Below are positions 36,712 through 47,836 of a stretch of 64,000 nt of DNA, in pieces. The DNA is from Buxus sempervirens (Eukaryota > Streptophyta > Magnoliopsida > Buxales > Buxaceae): contig OX387183.1 in assembly GCA_947561395.2 (NCBI GenBank), positions 42,948,901 to 43,012,900 on the forward strand, read 5' to 3'. The position numbers and the translations under genes are program-made. A model generated the notes under the pieces. That model was not told the DNA's origin. It saw only the letters and a list, made by a program, of their open reading frames with translations, and ran no database searches. Every line of letters starts with the position of its first letter. The first letter of the stretch is position 1.

Positions 36712-37809
36712 ATGGTAGGGTCTGCTGCAGGATCATTGCGATAGACGAATCCATCGCCTAACTAACATAAGAAGTCTTCTAGTCCTCCCTTTTTTTTCCC
36801 TCATATTTACATTCTTGTCGCCTTCTCTGCTTTGAAACTCTCTTCCCCTCCTTGAAGCTCTTACCTACCACGATCTATTGAAGAACAGCACCTATTACAA
36901 GCTTTAATTTAAAGTTTAAACTACTTGATGGATTCAACACGCAACGTCACGTTGTAATACATACTGTTAAAGATTTCATCCATGGTAACAGATAAATAAT
37001 CTGTGAGAGAATTGGTCACAATAGCATGGAGCCTTTTGTAAAGAAAAATAGCATGGATAGGTACAGCATTTTACGTGGAGCCCAGTTTTACGCGTGGCAA
37101 TTTTGACTTGAAAGAGTCAAGATCACAAAGGTAGGTTATGTACATCACTGCCAGGTAGGTGTTTCGAGCAACCCTCTCCCTATCTAGTAGATGCATTAAG
37201 TTTAAATTCATTGAATAATCATTTTGTCTATCAAAAAATTTCTTTTTGGTAACGCTGTCTATCCAAAATTTCTCTTAGCTTATATCAAATACCTTCTTCA
37301 ATAGAGAAAGGACAAGATAATGTTCAAAACCGGCCGTAACTCGCTTTACGGCTATATTGACTGAAATGGCAATTGAGCTGCAACTTGCTTTGTTAGAAAA
37401 AGACGTGGTCTATCTTACTCTATGGAGAAACTGATGCTATCCCATGGACAATTTCTGCTCCATTTCGTATAAGACATTCTTTTTTTTGTATAAGACATTC
37501 AATATTGACTGCAACTACACTTTTCATTTAATTTGTCAAACTCATTATTTTAGTATTTAAGTTACGTCTAAAACAATATTTAACAAATAAATTAAATAGC
37601 ACAAGAAGAGGAGCCGGATTATTAGAAATATATATACTACACGCACAACCTCTATATAAATCAAACAGAACTTCCTGTTGAAATAATCAATCCTTCTCCT
37701 TGTCCATCACCCCATCAGGAGATAACAGAGTGAGAAAGGATTCCTCATTTTCTTCTTCAGATTTTCTGCTTTTATACCGGGAGGTATTTGTTCAAAGAAA
37801 AGAATAGCT
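36712..37809 (+). promoter_or_regulatory. Upstream region of the PUP locus with TATA box
   Basis: Non-repetitive, AT-rich sequence between the Copia LTR and the PUP start codon. TATATAAA at 37653-37660 lies about 150 bp before the ATG, a reasonable core promoter and 5' leader. No other gene is seen in this 1.1 kb. Confidence 0.5.
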
Positions 37810-38552
37810 ATGACTGTTGATAATACACTTGAGGAAGGTCTCCTTGGTTATGATGAATCCTGCAAGAGAAAACTCACAGACGACGCAATTGGATCCACTA
37901 CAAAAATATGGTGTTCAGCGGTGGGAGATTAGAAATTTTTAGCAGCGGTCTTTTAATGACCGCTACTAAAAGTTATATTTTTTATTTTAATCTTCCCGAC
38001 TTCTCTCCAACTCTCTTCACCTCTCCATATTCTCTTCAGTCTCTCTCCTTCAGTAACTTTGTCTCTTTCTCCCGTCTTCCACCTCTCTATCTTCTCTCCA
38101 GGCCTCCAAGAAGGTAAGTAACTGATCGATGATCACCTTCGGCTATTTTTAACGTCTTCTCTGCAAATAAGAAGTCATGTTCAAGATATCCTGTTAATAC
38201 ATTATGCATTTTATATCCAATCTCTAGTGCCTTTTTCCTTTTTAATTTCCTCTTCCAGTTTTCTCCTGCATTCGATCGATGTAGTTATTTCGTCTTGACG
38301 TTGATCAAATTAAGATAATGTTTTCTGCTCTTGAAATCTCTACTTGAAGTGTAAAATTGTCCCGTGACTCCAGAACAAATCGATCGATTAGGTTATTTCT
38401 CTTCCGTAATTAATAATTAAATTCGTGAGTTATGCTTTCCGATCAAAAACAAGAACAGAAATGTAGAAACAATGCTTGTCGTTTTCTGATCGATAGCTGA
38501 ATGTCTGTATGTGGACAATCGGACAGTTCACAAAGAAGTAACTTTCGTTTAA

Positions 38553-38555
<3 letters not shown>

Positions 38556-38609
<54 letters not shown>
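38556..38609 (+). repeat. (CT)n microsatellite
   Basis: About 27 uninterrupted CT units roughly 150 bp upstream of the ERL-like ATG, probably in its captured 5' leader. Confidence 0.95.
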
Positions 38610-38614
<5 letters not shown>

Positions 38615-38757
38615 ATTCACGCCAAAAGTCTGCTCGCATCTCTCTCATTGAACCAGAGCTCTGCTTCTAACAGCGGATCCGCCTTCCTCTCGCTTTGTGA
38701 TTGCTTAGTTCATTTGCTTTCTTCCGCTTGTCATCTCTGTTTTGTTTGGACACGACA

Positions 38758-39600
38758 ATGGAGAAGATTTTGTGGTTACGAAGAAGGAGGAAGCTTCTGC
38801 TGTTTTCAGTATCGGCAGTGCTTTTGTTGCTCTTCCCGGTAATTGCTTTGCCACTTGGTGACGAAGGTGAGGGCTTCTCACACATTTTCTACTATGCATG
38901 TACTCAGTCGCTTCGTCTTTGATCTTTTTCTTAATCGTTTTGCCAGTTTTAGTAAGTTGGAGTTGGTTCGGTAGCTCAATAGAGACCGTGTTTGAGATTT
39001 ATGAGTAAAATATTCGAAAATCCTCTTTTGAGAAATTTGGGGTTAAGTCGTACTGTAGAACGACGTTTAGAGCCATTCTCTGTGATCATATGAGTATGGT
39101 TTTATTCTATTCATTGTATGTTTAACTTTTTGACATTTGTCGGAATAATGGCATTGCAAGAAAAGCGATGATGCTGATTAAGGCGTCTTTTGGCAATGTG
39201 GCTATCGTGCTTCTCGACTGGGACGATACGCGTGATGGTGATCACTGCTCCTGGCAAGGAGTCTCTTGCGACAACGTCAATTATTCTGTTGTCTCTCTGT
39301 AAGTGTTTACTTTTTCTTGGTTCTTCAAACCCCATTTGCTCTTCCCTTTGTTCAGTGCATTCTTTTTCTTGGTTCTTTGATTTTGATGGTGTCATGTTTT
39401 ATCTGGAAAGGAATCTCTCAAATTTTAATATAGGTGGTGAGATTTCTCCCGCCATTGGAGAGTTGAGGAACTTGCAATTCATGTACGTTTTCTTTCAATT
39501 GTTTGGCCATTTTGCTTGCTTTTCGATTCTATTTATTAAGCCATTCTCTCTTACCCCTTTCTCTCTCAAATTGCAGTGATGTTGTTGCAGTGTCGGATAA
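38758..39600 (+). pseudogene. ERL: Captured 5' fragment of an ERECTA-LIKE receptor kinase
   Basis: ERL kinases are plasma-membrane LRR receptors controlling stomatal patterning and organ growth. Exon 1 (38758-38866) encodes a signal peptide (MEKILWLRRRRKLLLF then a hydrophobic core, ending LGDEG). Exon 2 (about 39160-39298) encodes the LRR N-cap with LLDWDDTRDGDHCSWQG and CDNVNYSVVSL. Exon 3 (39411-39482) is the first LRR, with NLSNFNIGGEISPAIGEL. Exon borders match the family's LRR-by-LRR introns. Exon 4 starts after an acceptor at 39576 but loses resemblance after the first residues. The exon 2 acceptor reads CAA where CAG is needed to keep the frame. Retained introns show DNA-level capture. 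No kinase domain is present, so it is not a functional receptor. Confidence 0.85.
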
Positions 39601-39763
39601 GAGGTTTTGTTATTCTGCTTAGCCGACATACAAGCTGCTAAAGCTCGAGAGTGTTGTTGGCATTGGGCAAGGTTTTCTGTCTTGTGCTTATTTTCCTTTT
39701 AACCAGTCTTATTGATCTGTCTTATTGGTGCTACATGGGCATGACCACTCATGGAAACCAAAG

Positions 39764-39832
39764 AGAGAGAGAGAGAGAGGAGGGAGGGGGAGAGGGAAAG
39801 AGAGAGAGAGAGAGAGAGAGGAGGGCAGTTGC
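39764..39832 (+). repeat. GA-rich microsatellite
   Basis: Interrupted GAGA/GGGA repeats of about 70 bp, just left of the solo LTR. Confidence 0.9.
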
Positions 39833-39845
39833 GGTGAAGGGATAG

Positions 39846-41657
39846 TGTGAGACATGGGAAAAATCAATTCAATGACTTCCTGATCATCACACGGGATTGG
39901 TTAAAAACACAGAGTCGCCATCATTCTGTTTAGATGTGAATGGACACCAAAATATCAAATAAGCACAAAATGCAAATTTAGGGTAAAAATAACCCTATTA
40001 AAAAAAAAGAGATGGGTAAGGGAATTAGGTTATGAACATGGGAAGGTGTTAGGCACCCCTATTCATCCACACAAGGTAGTTGCCAGGTATTGTTCATGTT
40101 TTTCAAAGGAAAAAAGGCTTGCCACAAAAATCATAAAACATCACCAAAAGACAAAAGTGTATGGTTTTTTCATGCGAATAGCCTGATTGATCGATTCAAA
40201 ACTTTCAAATATGATCATACCATTCCTAGGGTTTCATGTTTAAAATAAAATTGAGATAAAATCAAATAAAACCAATCTAAAGTGAAAACTTCAAAAATCT
40301 GGCTTCAAGTTAAACTCTGGAAATCTAGAAAAATATGATTTTTATAAAATATTGCAAAATTGAACTTGAACAGTTCAGAACATAGATATAGCCCAAATTT
40401 CATATTAGATCAAGAAATCAAAACCAAAAATACCCACGTTGATGAAGAATATCAAAATGGGAGAACTTAGACCGTAGGGTCTTCTCTCAAAAGTGAAAAA
40501 TGACTCAAAAACCACATCATGAAACCCTAGAAGTCACTTTCAGGCTTCTGAATACAGATCTATTATATAGATCATGATAGATCCAGGATCTTAGCCTAAT
40601 ATCACAAAAATCACGAAAACAGTGCTGTAGGTGCAAAAGTGGTGAAAATCTCAATTTTGGGAGAAAAAAAGGATTTCATGCTATAAACATCATGGATTCA
40701 TATGATTCATTCAGATTCAATCACAAGATCATTAAAACATTAGCAGGATATTCAAAACATCCACATCTCACAGATTAGAGCACATGGGGGTCTACTCTAC
40801 GGATCCACCTGTTCTCTTTTCCCCTAGCTCTCTCTTCACGTTTTACAGATAGAGAGGATTCTTGAGGTACTTGGAGATAGGTTTGGTAATACCAACACAA
40901 TCAAAGGCCTTATTCTATAAAAAAAGAGAAAAAAAAAACAGATTATGGGGTTCTATTCTAGGGATTCACTTGTTCCCCTTTCCCCTAGCTCTCTCTTCAC
41001 GTTTTACGGCTAGAGAGGATTCTTGAGGTACTTGGAGGCAGGTTTGGTAATACAATTATAAACCAGGCTTTATTCTACAGCAATGGAGAAGATCCTATTA
41101 TCTCTAGAATTGATGACAGAAAATAAAAGGGAAAAGGGACTTACCTGGATTGAGCAAGCAAAGCAGCAGGGATTCCTTTCTTCACTTGGAGCTCCTTAGA
41201 CTTCAAATTTTCGTGGTCTTTTGCTTAAGGATCTCACCTCTATTTATAGGCAAACCCAGGGGTAAGGCTGGTCCAGAGGGATATACCATGATTCACCAGA
41301 TTGGATTGAAAAATAGGGATAATGCCCATCCATGGCCAACAAGGATAATTCGAATGAAAAAATAAATAAATTCGCTCACCAAGAGATATATTTGGATGTA
41401 GATAAGGCTCAGAAATCGAGCAAAGATCAAATTCGCACAAATCTCCTGTGCTCGTATATACATTGCGGGCAAGTGGTGTCCGCATTCTTATTACAGGCAC
41501 AGTATGTCCATATATAAAATCCGGGCGCGACCAACCCGTAGGTACAATACGGGTATTGCTTAAATGATTGAATTTTATGCATTTTTGGTCTGTTTTAAAT
41601 CCCAATTACATGTTTTCATTATTTTCTCATTTTGTAGTGCAATTTGGGGTGTCTACA
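39846..41657 (-). mobile_element. Solo LTR inside the CACTA element
   Basis: 1.81 kb, minus orientation, starting TGTAGACACCCCAAATTGC at 41657 and ending CCCATGTCTCACA at 39846. It shares its ends and several internal phrases with the main Tat LTRs but is more diverged and shorter. Flanks GATAG (39841-39845) and GACAG (41658-41662) agree at four of five bases, consistent with an aged TSD. It contains two similar copies of a block ending in CTCTCTTCACGTTTTAC (40800-40920 and 40960-41090). Confidence 0.85.
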
Positions 41658-42919
41658 GACAGGTCACGGGAGCATGTGGCATGGGCATGGGCGGAGGCAG
41701 GGGGCAGGTCACAGTGGTGCAGGGGCGTGCGCTAAATAAAATTTTTTTTAAAAGCATAACATAATTACAGCGGTCACTAAACCGCCGTTAAAGCTATCAA
41801 AGACCGCCGCAAAAAGATTTAGCGACAGTCCTTTCATCGGCGAACAACTGTCAAGCCACGTAGTTTTTAGGGGCGGTCTTTGACCGCCGGTAAAGCTGTT
41901 CATTTTTGTTGTGATCAAGATCATCCCGCCTTGCCAAATGGGCACTCATTCTTCTTAACTGCGCATTTATCACCATCGGTAACATGGCGCCATTGATAAC
42001 CAGAATCTACTACCTGCACGGAGGTAATCGGAAATGGTTGTGTAGTGGGTTACAAACTGTGGGATTTCCTCTACTGCTCGTCCCCATTGCAATCTTATAC
42101 ATTCGAGATCGCATGTCAGGTGTCAGAAACGTTGCCTCACCAAAGCTAATGGCGTTCAGTGCTTTAATAGGACTCGTTACAGGCGCAATCGGCATTTCTT
42201 ACTCCTATGGTTTGTTGCTTCTTCCTGTATCAACATCCACACTCATCATGTCCACCAACCTGGTTTTCACGGCTTTCTTCGCCAAATTTATGGTGGGGCA
42301 GAAATTCACTCGCCTTTCCATTCTTGCAATTGTATTGATGACGATGGGTGCAGCCGTGGTGGTGATTGGCAGGGAGGGTGCTTCCAATTCTGGCTTGTCT
42401 AATGGCACATACATGTTGGGATTCTTCCTGACGATCATAACCGCAGCATTAACTGGTTTTACGTTACCGTGCAGCGAGTATGCCTTTGCTACGAGCACGA
42501 AGACCAGTACTTACTCTGTTGTTTTGCAGTTTTTGGCTGGCAGTACTTTCGTTGGCACCATCGTATCCACTATTTGGATGCTTATAAGCAAGGATTTCCA
42601 GGCAATTCCGAGAGAAGCCAGTGAGTTCGGGTTGGGCACGACGATGTACTATTTGCTACTGGCTTCAGCTGCGATGGCCTGGCCAATGCTGATGCTGGGT
42701 AACTACAGACTGGTCTTCTGCACGTCATCTTTGTTTGCTGGACATTTTGGGGCTTTGATGGTTCCTCTCGCAGAGGTTGCTGCAATCATCATGTTCAATG
42801 AGTAATTCACGAGAGAGAAAAGCTACTCATTCATTCTCTGCCTATTAGGCTTCACCTCTTACTTCTATGGAATCTACAGGGAAAGCGAGCAGCAGAAGCA
42901 AGCGCCCATCTTATCGTAG

Positions 42920-43200
42920 CATAAGTCCAAAAAAAAACGGAATTGACTTGATTTTTTTATTTTTTGTACTTTTCCCAACATGTACAGTTGTATTATCAGA
43001 TTTAATGAGATTTTTTTTCCTTACTTTTGTTCAATTAATTTAATAGTATGGATAATAGCATAGTATTTTGTTCGGGACTCAGGTTCTATATGGTTACAAA
43101 AGCATCTCAATAATTAGGGTTTTCTTAAAAAGAAAAAAGAAGTTAGCAACAGAAAAAAATATTATTGTTAAATAGGTTCCATTTGTGTATCAGTTGTCCT
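42920..43200. other. 3' flank of the PUP pseudogene
   Basis: AT-rich sequence with no coding. A probable 3' untranslated region of the former gene; no clear polyadenylation site could be chosen. Confidence 0.4.
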
Positions 43201-43204
43201 GGAC

Positions 43205-45180
43205 ATAATATTCCATTATGTCCATGCTTGTATCCCACGACGTATATGCATATATCTACGTTGACCATGCTTGTATCTCACGATGACTATGCTTGTCTCC
43301 CATGATGATTGTACTTGCAACCCATCATGATCATACCTATATCCCACAATAATCGTTCTTGTATCCCATGATTATTGTACTCGTATCACATAATGACTTA
43401 TATCCCACGAATACTGCGGTTGTACCCCCACAATGATTATGCTTGTATCCCATGAATATTGTGCGTGTATCCTAGAAGCAACCTAATTTGAATTGGATGA
43501 GAGCAAAAAAAGTGAGACTAAGACTTTATATTAGTCTTGGTGCTATAGCCTTTAAACCTATACCCAACTTAGGAGGAAATTTTGAAATTAAGAGTGAGCC
43601 ATGCCTTGTCTTTGAGATGAAGCGACAGGAGCACCATCTGTGGAGGCCACGGAAACAAAGTGGCAATCCATGAGTAAACCTCTAATCAACACATGCGCAA
43701 TTAGGGGACAAAGCACATTAAACTCAGCTTGTAGGATACAAGCACATTCAACCCATTTCAAGCACATTGTGACGGGTTTACTATTATATACGGAATGAGA
43801 ATATGAAAGTTACATTACTAAACTACTTGACAAGCTTTGAATTTATATATCTTGAAGTGAGTTGAATGTGCTTGTATCCTACTATGATAACACTTGTATC
43901 CCGGTAAGATTGTGCTTGTATCCTAGTATAATAACGTTTGTATCCTCATGTAATTGTACTTGTATCCCCAATTGCTTGTGTTTGTATTCTTATGTGATTG
44001 TGTTTGTATCCTCGTTTGAATGTGATTGCATCATACTATGGTAATGCTTGTATCCCGGTAAGATTATGCTTGTATCTTACTATAATAACGCTTGTATCAC
44101 AATATGATTGTGCTTATATCCCCAATTGCTTGTGTTTTTATCCACTTAAGATTTTGCTTGTATCCCCAGATGATTGTGCTTGTATCCTTATATAATTGTG
44201 CTTGTATCCCCTTAAGATTGTGTTTGCATCCCCATATGATTGTACTTGTATCTTCTTAAAATTGTGCTTGTATCCTCATATGATTGTGCTTGTATTCCCT
44301 TAAGATTGCGTTTTTATCCCCATATGAGTGTACTTGTATCCTTATATGATTGTACTTGTATCCCTATATGATTGTGCTTGTATCCTCATATGATTGTACT
44401 TGTATCCCCTTAAGATTGTATTTGTATCCCTATATGATTGTGTTTGTATTCCCATATGATTGTGCTTGTATCCTCATATGATTGTACTTGTATCCCCTTA
44501 AGATTGTGTTTGTATCCCCATGTGATTGTGCTTGTATCCTCATATGATTGTGCTTGCATCCCCATATGATTGTACTTGTATCCTCTTAAGATTGTGCTTA
44601 TATCCCCATATGATTGTACGTGTATCCCCTTAAGATTGTGCTTATATCCTTATATGATTGTGCTTGTATCCCCATATGATTGTACTTGTATCCTCTTAAG
44701 ATTGTGCTTGTATCCCCATATGATTGTACGTGTATCCCCTTAAGATTGTGCTTGTATCCTCATATGATTGTGCTTGTATCCCCATATGATTGTACTTGTA
44801 TCCTCTTAAGATTGTGCTTGTATCTCCATATGATTGTACTTGTATCCTCTTAAGATTGTGCTTGTATCCCCATATGATTGTACGTGTATCCCCTTATGAT
44901 TGTACTTGTATCCTCTTAAGATTGTGCTTGTATTTCCATATGATTGTACTTGTATCCTCTTAAGATTGTGCTTGTATCTCCATATGATTGTACTTGTATC
45001 CCTATATGATTGTGCTTGTATCCTATAGAATCATACTTGTGGATATTACTATGTTCATAAGCATACTCTTTCTGTATATAAGCACAAATCTTAAGGGGAT
45101 TTAAGATCATTGATATAGGGATACAAGCACAATCATCAGGGGATACACATACATTCAATGAGTAGATTGATACAAGACTT
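43205..45180 (+). repeat. 22-bp minisatellite
   Basis: Units of about 22 bp with consensus CTTGTATCCCCATATGATTGTG, alternating with a CTTGTATCCTCTTAAGATTGTG variant. A degenerate block at 43205-43475 and a regular block at 43868-45030 (about 50 copies) flank 390 bp of unique sequence. A few units occur inverted (ATACAAGCACA) at about 43735 and 45060-45180. Many ATG and TATCCC words arise from the repeat, and the apparent reading frames are not genes. Confidence 0.9.
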
Positions 45181-45539
45181 GTGTTTAGGAATAGAGTAAG
45201 TGGACTTGGCAAATTACAATCAACCTTCATGTTCTTCTATTGGTAATAATGATGTCCAATAATTTTATTTTACTCCTTAGCTTCACATTGTCGAGGTGGT
45301 GTAATAGCTATTGAAAGATGCCCAACATCCTTCTTGCATGTTCATGCTCTTTTTCCAATAATTTACGTCTGAGCTTTTATGAGATGCTTATGTTTTGACC
45401 GTGTTATTCCTCACAAAAGATTCCCCGGTCCTCAACTTTCCTCGTCCTTCACTCCAATGAGCCATGGCACCCCCGGCATGGGGCATATGCCCCCACCGCC
45501 TCGTGCCGCATGGGGCACACGGGGGCACCCCGAGGGGCC
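45181..45539. other. Unique sequence left of the large Tat element
   Basis: No gene recognised. GC-rich towards the end. The five bases GGGCC (45535-45539) next to the LTR should be the left TSD; the right copy would lie outside the window. Confidence 0.5.
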
Positions 45540-45629
45540 TGTAGACACCCCAAATTGCACAAACAATCATCAAAAATCATTATCTCCTGGAAAGCCAGCA
45601 CAGAATTTGAAGAAAATAAACTTTTACCT

Positions 45630-45771
45630 GTATCCGGATACTCAATCCGGATACAAGTACTCCTTCCTGTATCCGGATACTCATACCGGATACATGTGGG
45701 CCTTAGCGTATCCGGTACCATGTACCGGATACCTTAAGGCCCTTTGTTATCCGGTCTGACATACCGGATAC
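45630..45771 (+). promoter_or_regulatory. Four-dyad array, 39-bp period (5' LTR U3)
   Basis: Dyads start at 45630, 45669, 45708 and 45747. All keep TATCCGG and CCGGATA arms, with different N9 centres. About 155 bp upstream of the TATA box. Confidence 0.8.
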
Positions 45772-45927
45772 CTTAAGTTTGCTCAAAATTAGGGTTTTCC
45801 GAGAGCTTTTCACTTTTACCATCATGTCCCTCATTAAATGAGGGGAAATCGCGGAAATAACCTTAGGGTTTAGGTTGGAGGGGTTCTAGACATTAAGTTG
45901 TGTCTACCAATGACCTTAGCCCTTGCC

Positions 45928-45935
45928 TATAAATA
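45928..45935 (+). promoter_or_regulatory. LTR TATA box
   Basis: TATAAATA within GCCTATAAATAGGAG, at the same place as in the other related LTRs. Confidence 0.7.
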
Positions 45936-47818
45936 GGAGCCTCCTCCTTGAGCAAATGGCACACAACTCTTGTTTTGAATTCTCGCAAAGAAGAACTCCA
46001 AGAGAAGAAGAAAACCGCTGTGGAATCGCCTTCAGCACTCAAGTAAGCCTCAACTTTTCTTTTTATTTCCTGTCTTTACATTCCTAGATCTAGATCTCTT
46101 CTTCTACCTTTCTGTAGTGTAAAGCCTTGTTTGCATGTGTGGAAATCCTTCCCCGGCTCAAAGTATCTCAAGACTCCCCTAGCCGTAAAACGTGAAGGCG
46201 GATCTAGGAGAAACGAGACTGGGGATTGACCCTAGTGCTAGAACCTATGTAGCATAAGGCCTTTTTGATTGATTGTAAACCGTTCCATATTCAAAGTACC
46301 CTTGATTATCTTAAAGAGAACAGAGGGAAACGATAATGGAACGGAACCCTAGGCTATGCTAGAACCTATTTTGTTGAATCTATATGCATGTTGTATTGAT
46401 CTTGTTTGGGTTTTTACACTTGCACATACATATCACTATTTTGGTGGGATAGGTTCATATTTGGGGTTTATTGCATTTATTGTAATAAAGTTCAAATAAA
46501 TGACCTCAATAAAATTCTGGAGTATTTTAAAATGCTTTTCAAAGGTTTTGGATTCATCTCACACGAATCACACACTTTTTATCAATTTTCGGATTTGGTT
46601 TTACTCAAAAGTGGCTTAGCTTGACAGCACCTGTACCCTTACTTCGGACGCCCATAACTTCATCATCCGGATGAATTTTGGGGTGATTCCAGAACCATGG
46701 GAAAGGTGAGGCTGTCTAGTTTATGTCCACCAAATTTCATGAATTTCTATCGAACGGAGTTTTGACACTTCTCTGTCGAAGTTAAGTGGACAGTTCAGGT
46801 CCAAGTACAGAACTTGTCACTTCGACGGACCGCCATGTGTTCGTTTTAAGTCTGATTCGAGTGGTTTTTATTTCTGAGTACTCCTTTTTGAGTATATTTT
46901 CAAATCCAGTTGGTTTCATAATTTTTGGATTCCATTTGAATTATTGGTAGCCGATTTACTCAGAACTGCTCATTTGCATTTTTCTGGGTAAATCTGTGAT
47001 CTTCGGGGCCTGTTCGGGAGACCACCCAAGGCACATCCGAAGGGATTTTTGTATGAGGCTAGTTTCTCTGGAAAGATGGCCATACAGACTTCAATCACAC
47101 CAAATTTCACGGATTTCTATGTAGTGGATATTTCTAGACAATTTTCCAAAGTTGCCCACTTACCACTTTTAAAAATCCCCAACAGCAACTTCAAAGGAGC
47201 ATAACTCCTAGATTGTTCATCGGAATGAAGTAAAATTTTGCATGAGACTCTTATTTACCCTAATCTTTCAAATGGATTTGGTTTGGTTCAATTCAGAATT
47301 GGATTTGGATGATTTTAAGGCAAATGGCGTACTTTTTACCAAAATTCCCGGATTTGCCTCAACTTGGTTTTGGCCACTTTTACTTTGATTTCCATCTTTT
47401 GAAATACTCCCGAAGTGATATTGACATAAGAGAGGATCTAAAATCCATTTAGATCTTCATGTGAAAATATCATACATTGTTCCTTTTTCAAGGCTTTTTC
47501 ATGATTTTTAGCAAGCTCCTTATTTTCTTTTTAGCATGAACATACACTTGGCAACCACTTCGTGTGGATGAGTGGGGGTGCCTAACACCTTCCCCCGTTC
47601 ATAATCTAATCCCCTTACCCATCTCTGGATTTGATTTTCAAGTAGGGTTATTTTTACCCTAGAATTTGTCTTTTGGCTATTTTTGCCTACTTTTGTATCT
47701 TTGGTGTCCATTCTCACCCCAAAATCATGAATGGTGGCGACTCTCCCAATTTTTGCGTTGAGCCCGTGTGTTGACGGAGGGATGATCACTCCGGTGATTT
47801 TTTCCCATGTCTCACAAC

Positions 47819-47836
47819 TGGCGACTCTGCTGGGGA
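47819..47836 (+). other. Primer binding site
   Basis: TGGCGACTCTGCTGGGGA, two bases after the LTR end. Identical to 13615-13632. Confidence 0.85.

Larger units (their letters stand above)
37893..41916 (+). mobile_element. Non-autonomous CACTA transposon carrying a host gene fragment
   Basis: Element 37896-41913, 4.0 kb. The left end is CACTACAAAAAT and the right end, inverted, CACAACAAAAAT. The 3-bp TSD ATC is at 37893-37895 and 41914-41916. Sub-terminal zones contain short inverted GCGGTC/GACCGC motifs (37918-37970 and 41770-41900), as is typical for CACTA. No transposase was found. The cargo is an ERL receptor-kinase fragment with introns, plus a later solo LTR of 1.8 kb. Without the LTR the element was about 2.2 kb. 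Pack-CACTA-type gene capture is known in plants. Confidence 0.88.
37810..42919 (+). pseudogene. PUP: Purine permease (PUP family) pseudogene interrupted by a CACTA element
   Basis: PUPs are plasma-membrane H+-coupled importers of purines, cytokinins and some alkaloids, with ten membrane helices. The start is the ATG at 37810 (MTVDNTLEEGLLGYDE). The frame stops at the CACTA insertion at 37895 and resumes in phase after the duplicated ATC (41914-41916), with KWALILLNCAFITIGN and LITRIYYLHGGNRKW motifs characteristic of the family. The two parts total 1089 bp, or 362 codons plus stop, a normal PUP length, with no intron needed. A second lesion is an in-frame TAA at 42803-42805 (codon 325) where relatives have Lys before FTREK. 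Coding resemblance continues (LCLLGFTSYFYGIY) to TAG at 42917-42919. The low level of other decay suggests recent inactivation. Confidence 0.85.
45540..47816 (+). mobile_element. 5' LTR of the large element
   Basis: 2.28 kb, TGTAGACACCCC to ATGTCTCACA. A four-dyad array lies at 45630-45771, TATAAATA at 45928-45935 and a donor-like CAAGTAAGCC at 46040-46049. Highly similar to the LTRs of the composite element, so the copies are of similar, recent age. Confidence 0.9.

Noticed and set aside
41450-41560. Dyad-like CCCGTA...TACGGG words in the solo LTR within CACTA
   Set aside because: Half-sites differ from GTATCCGG and the 39-bp grid could not be fitted, so it was not counted as a dyad array.
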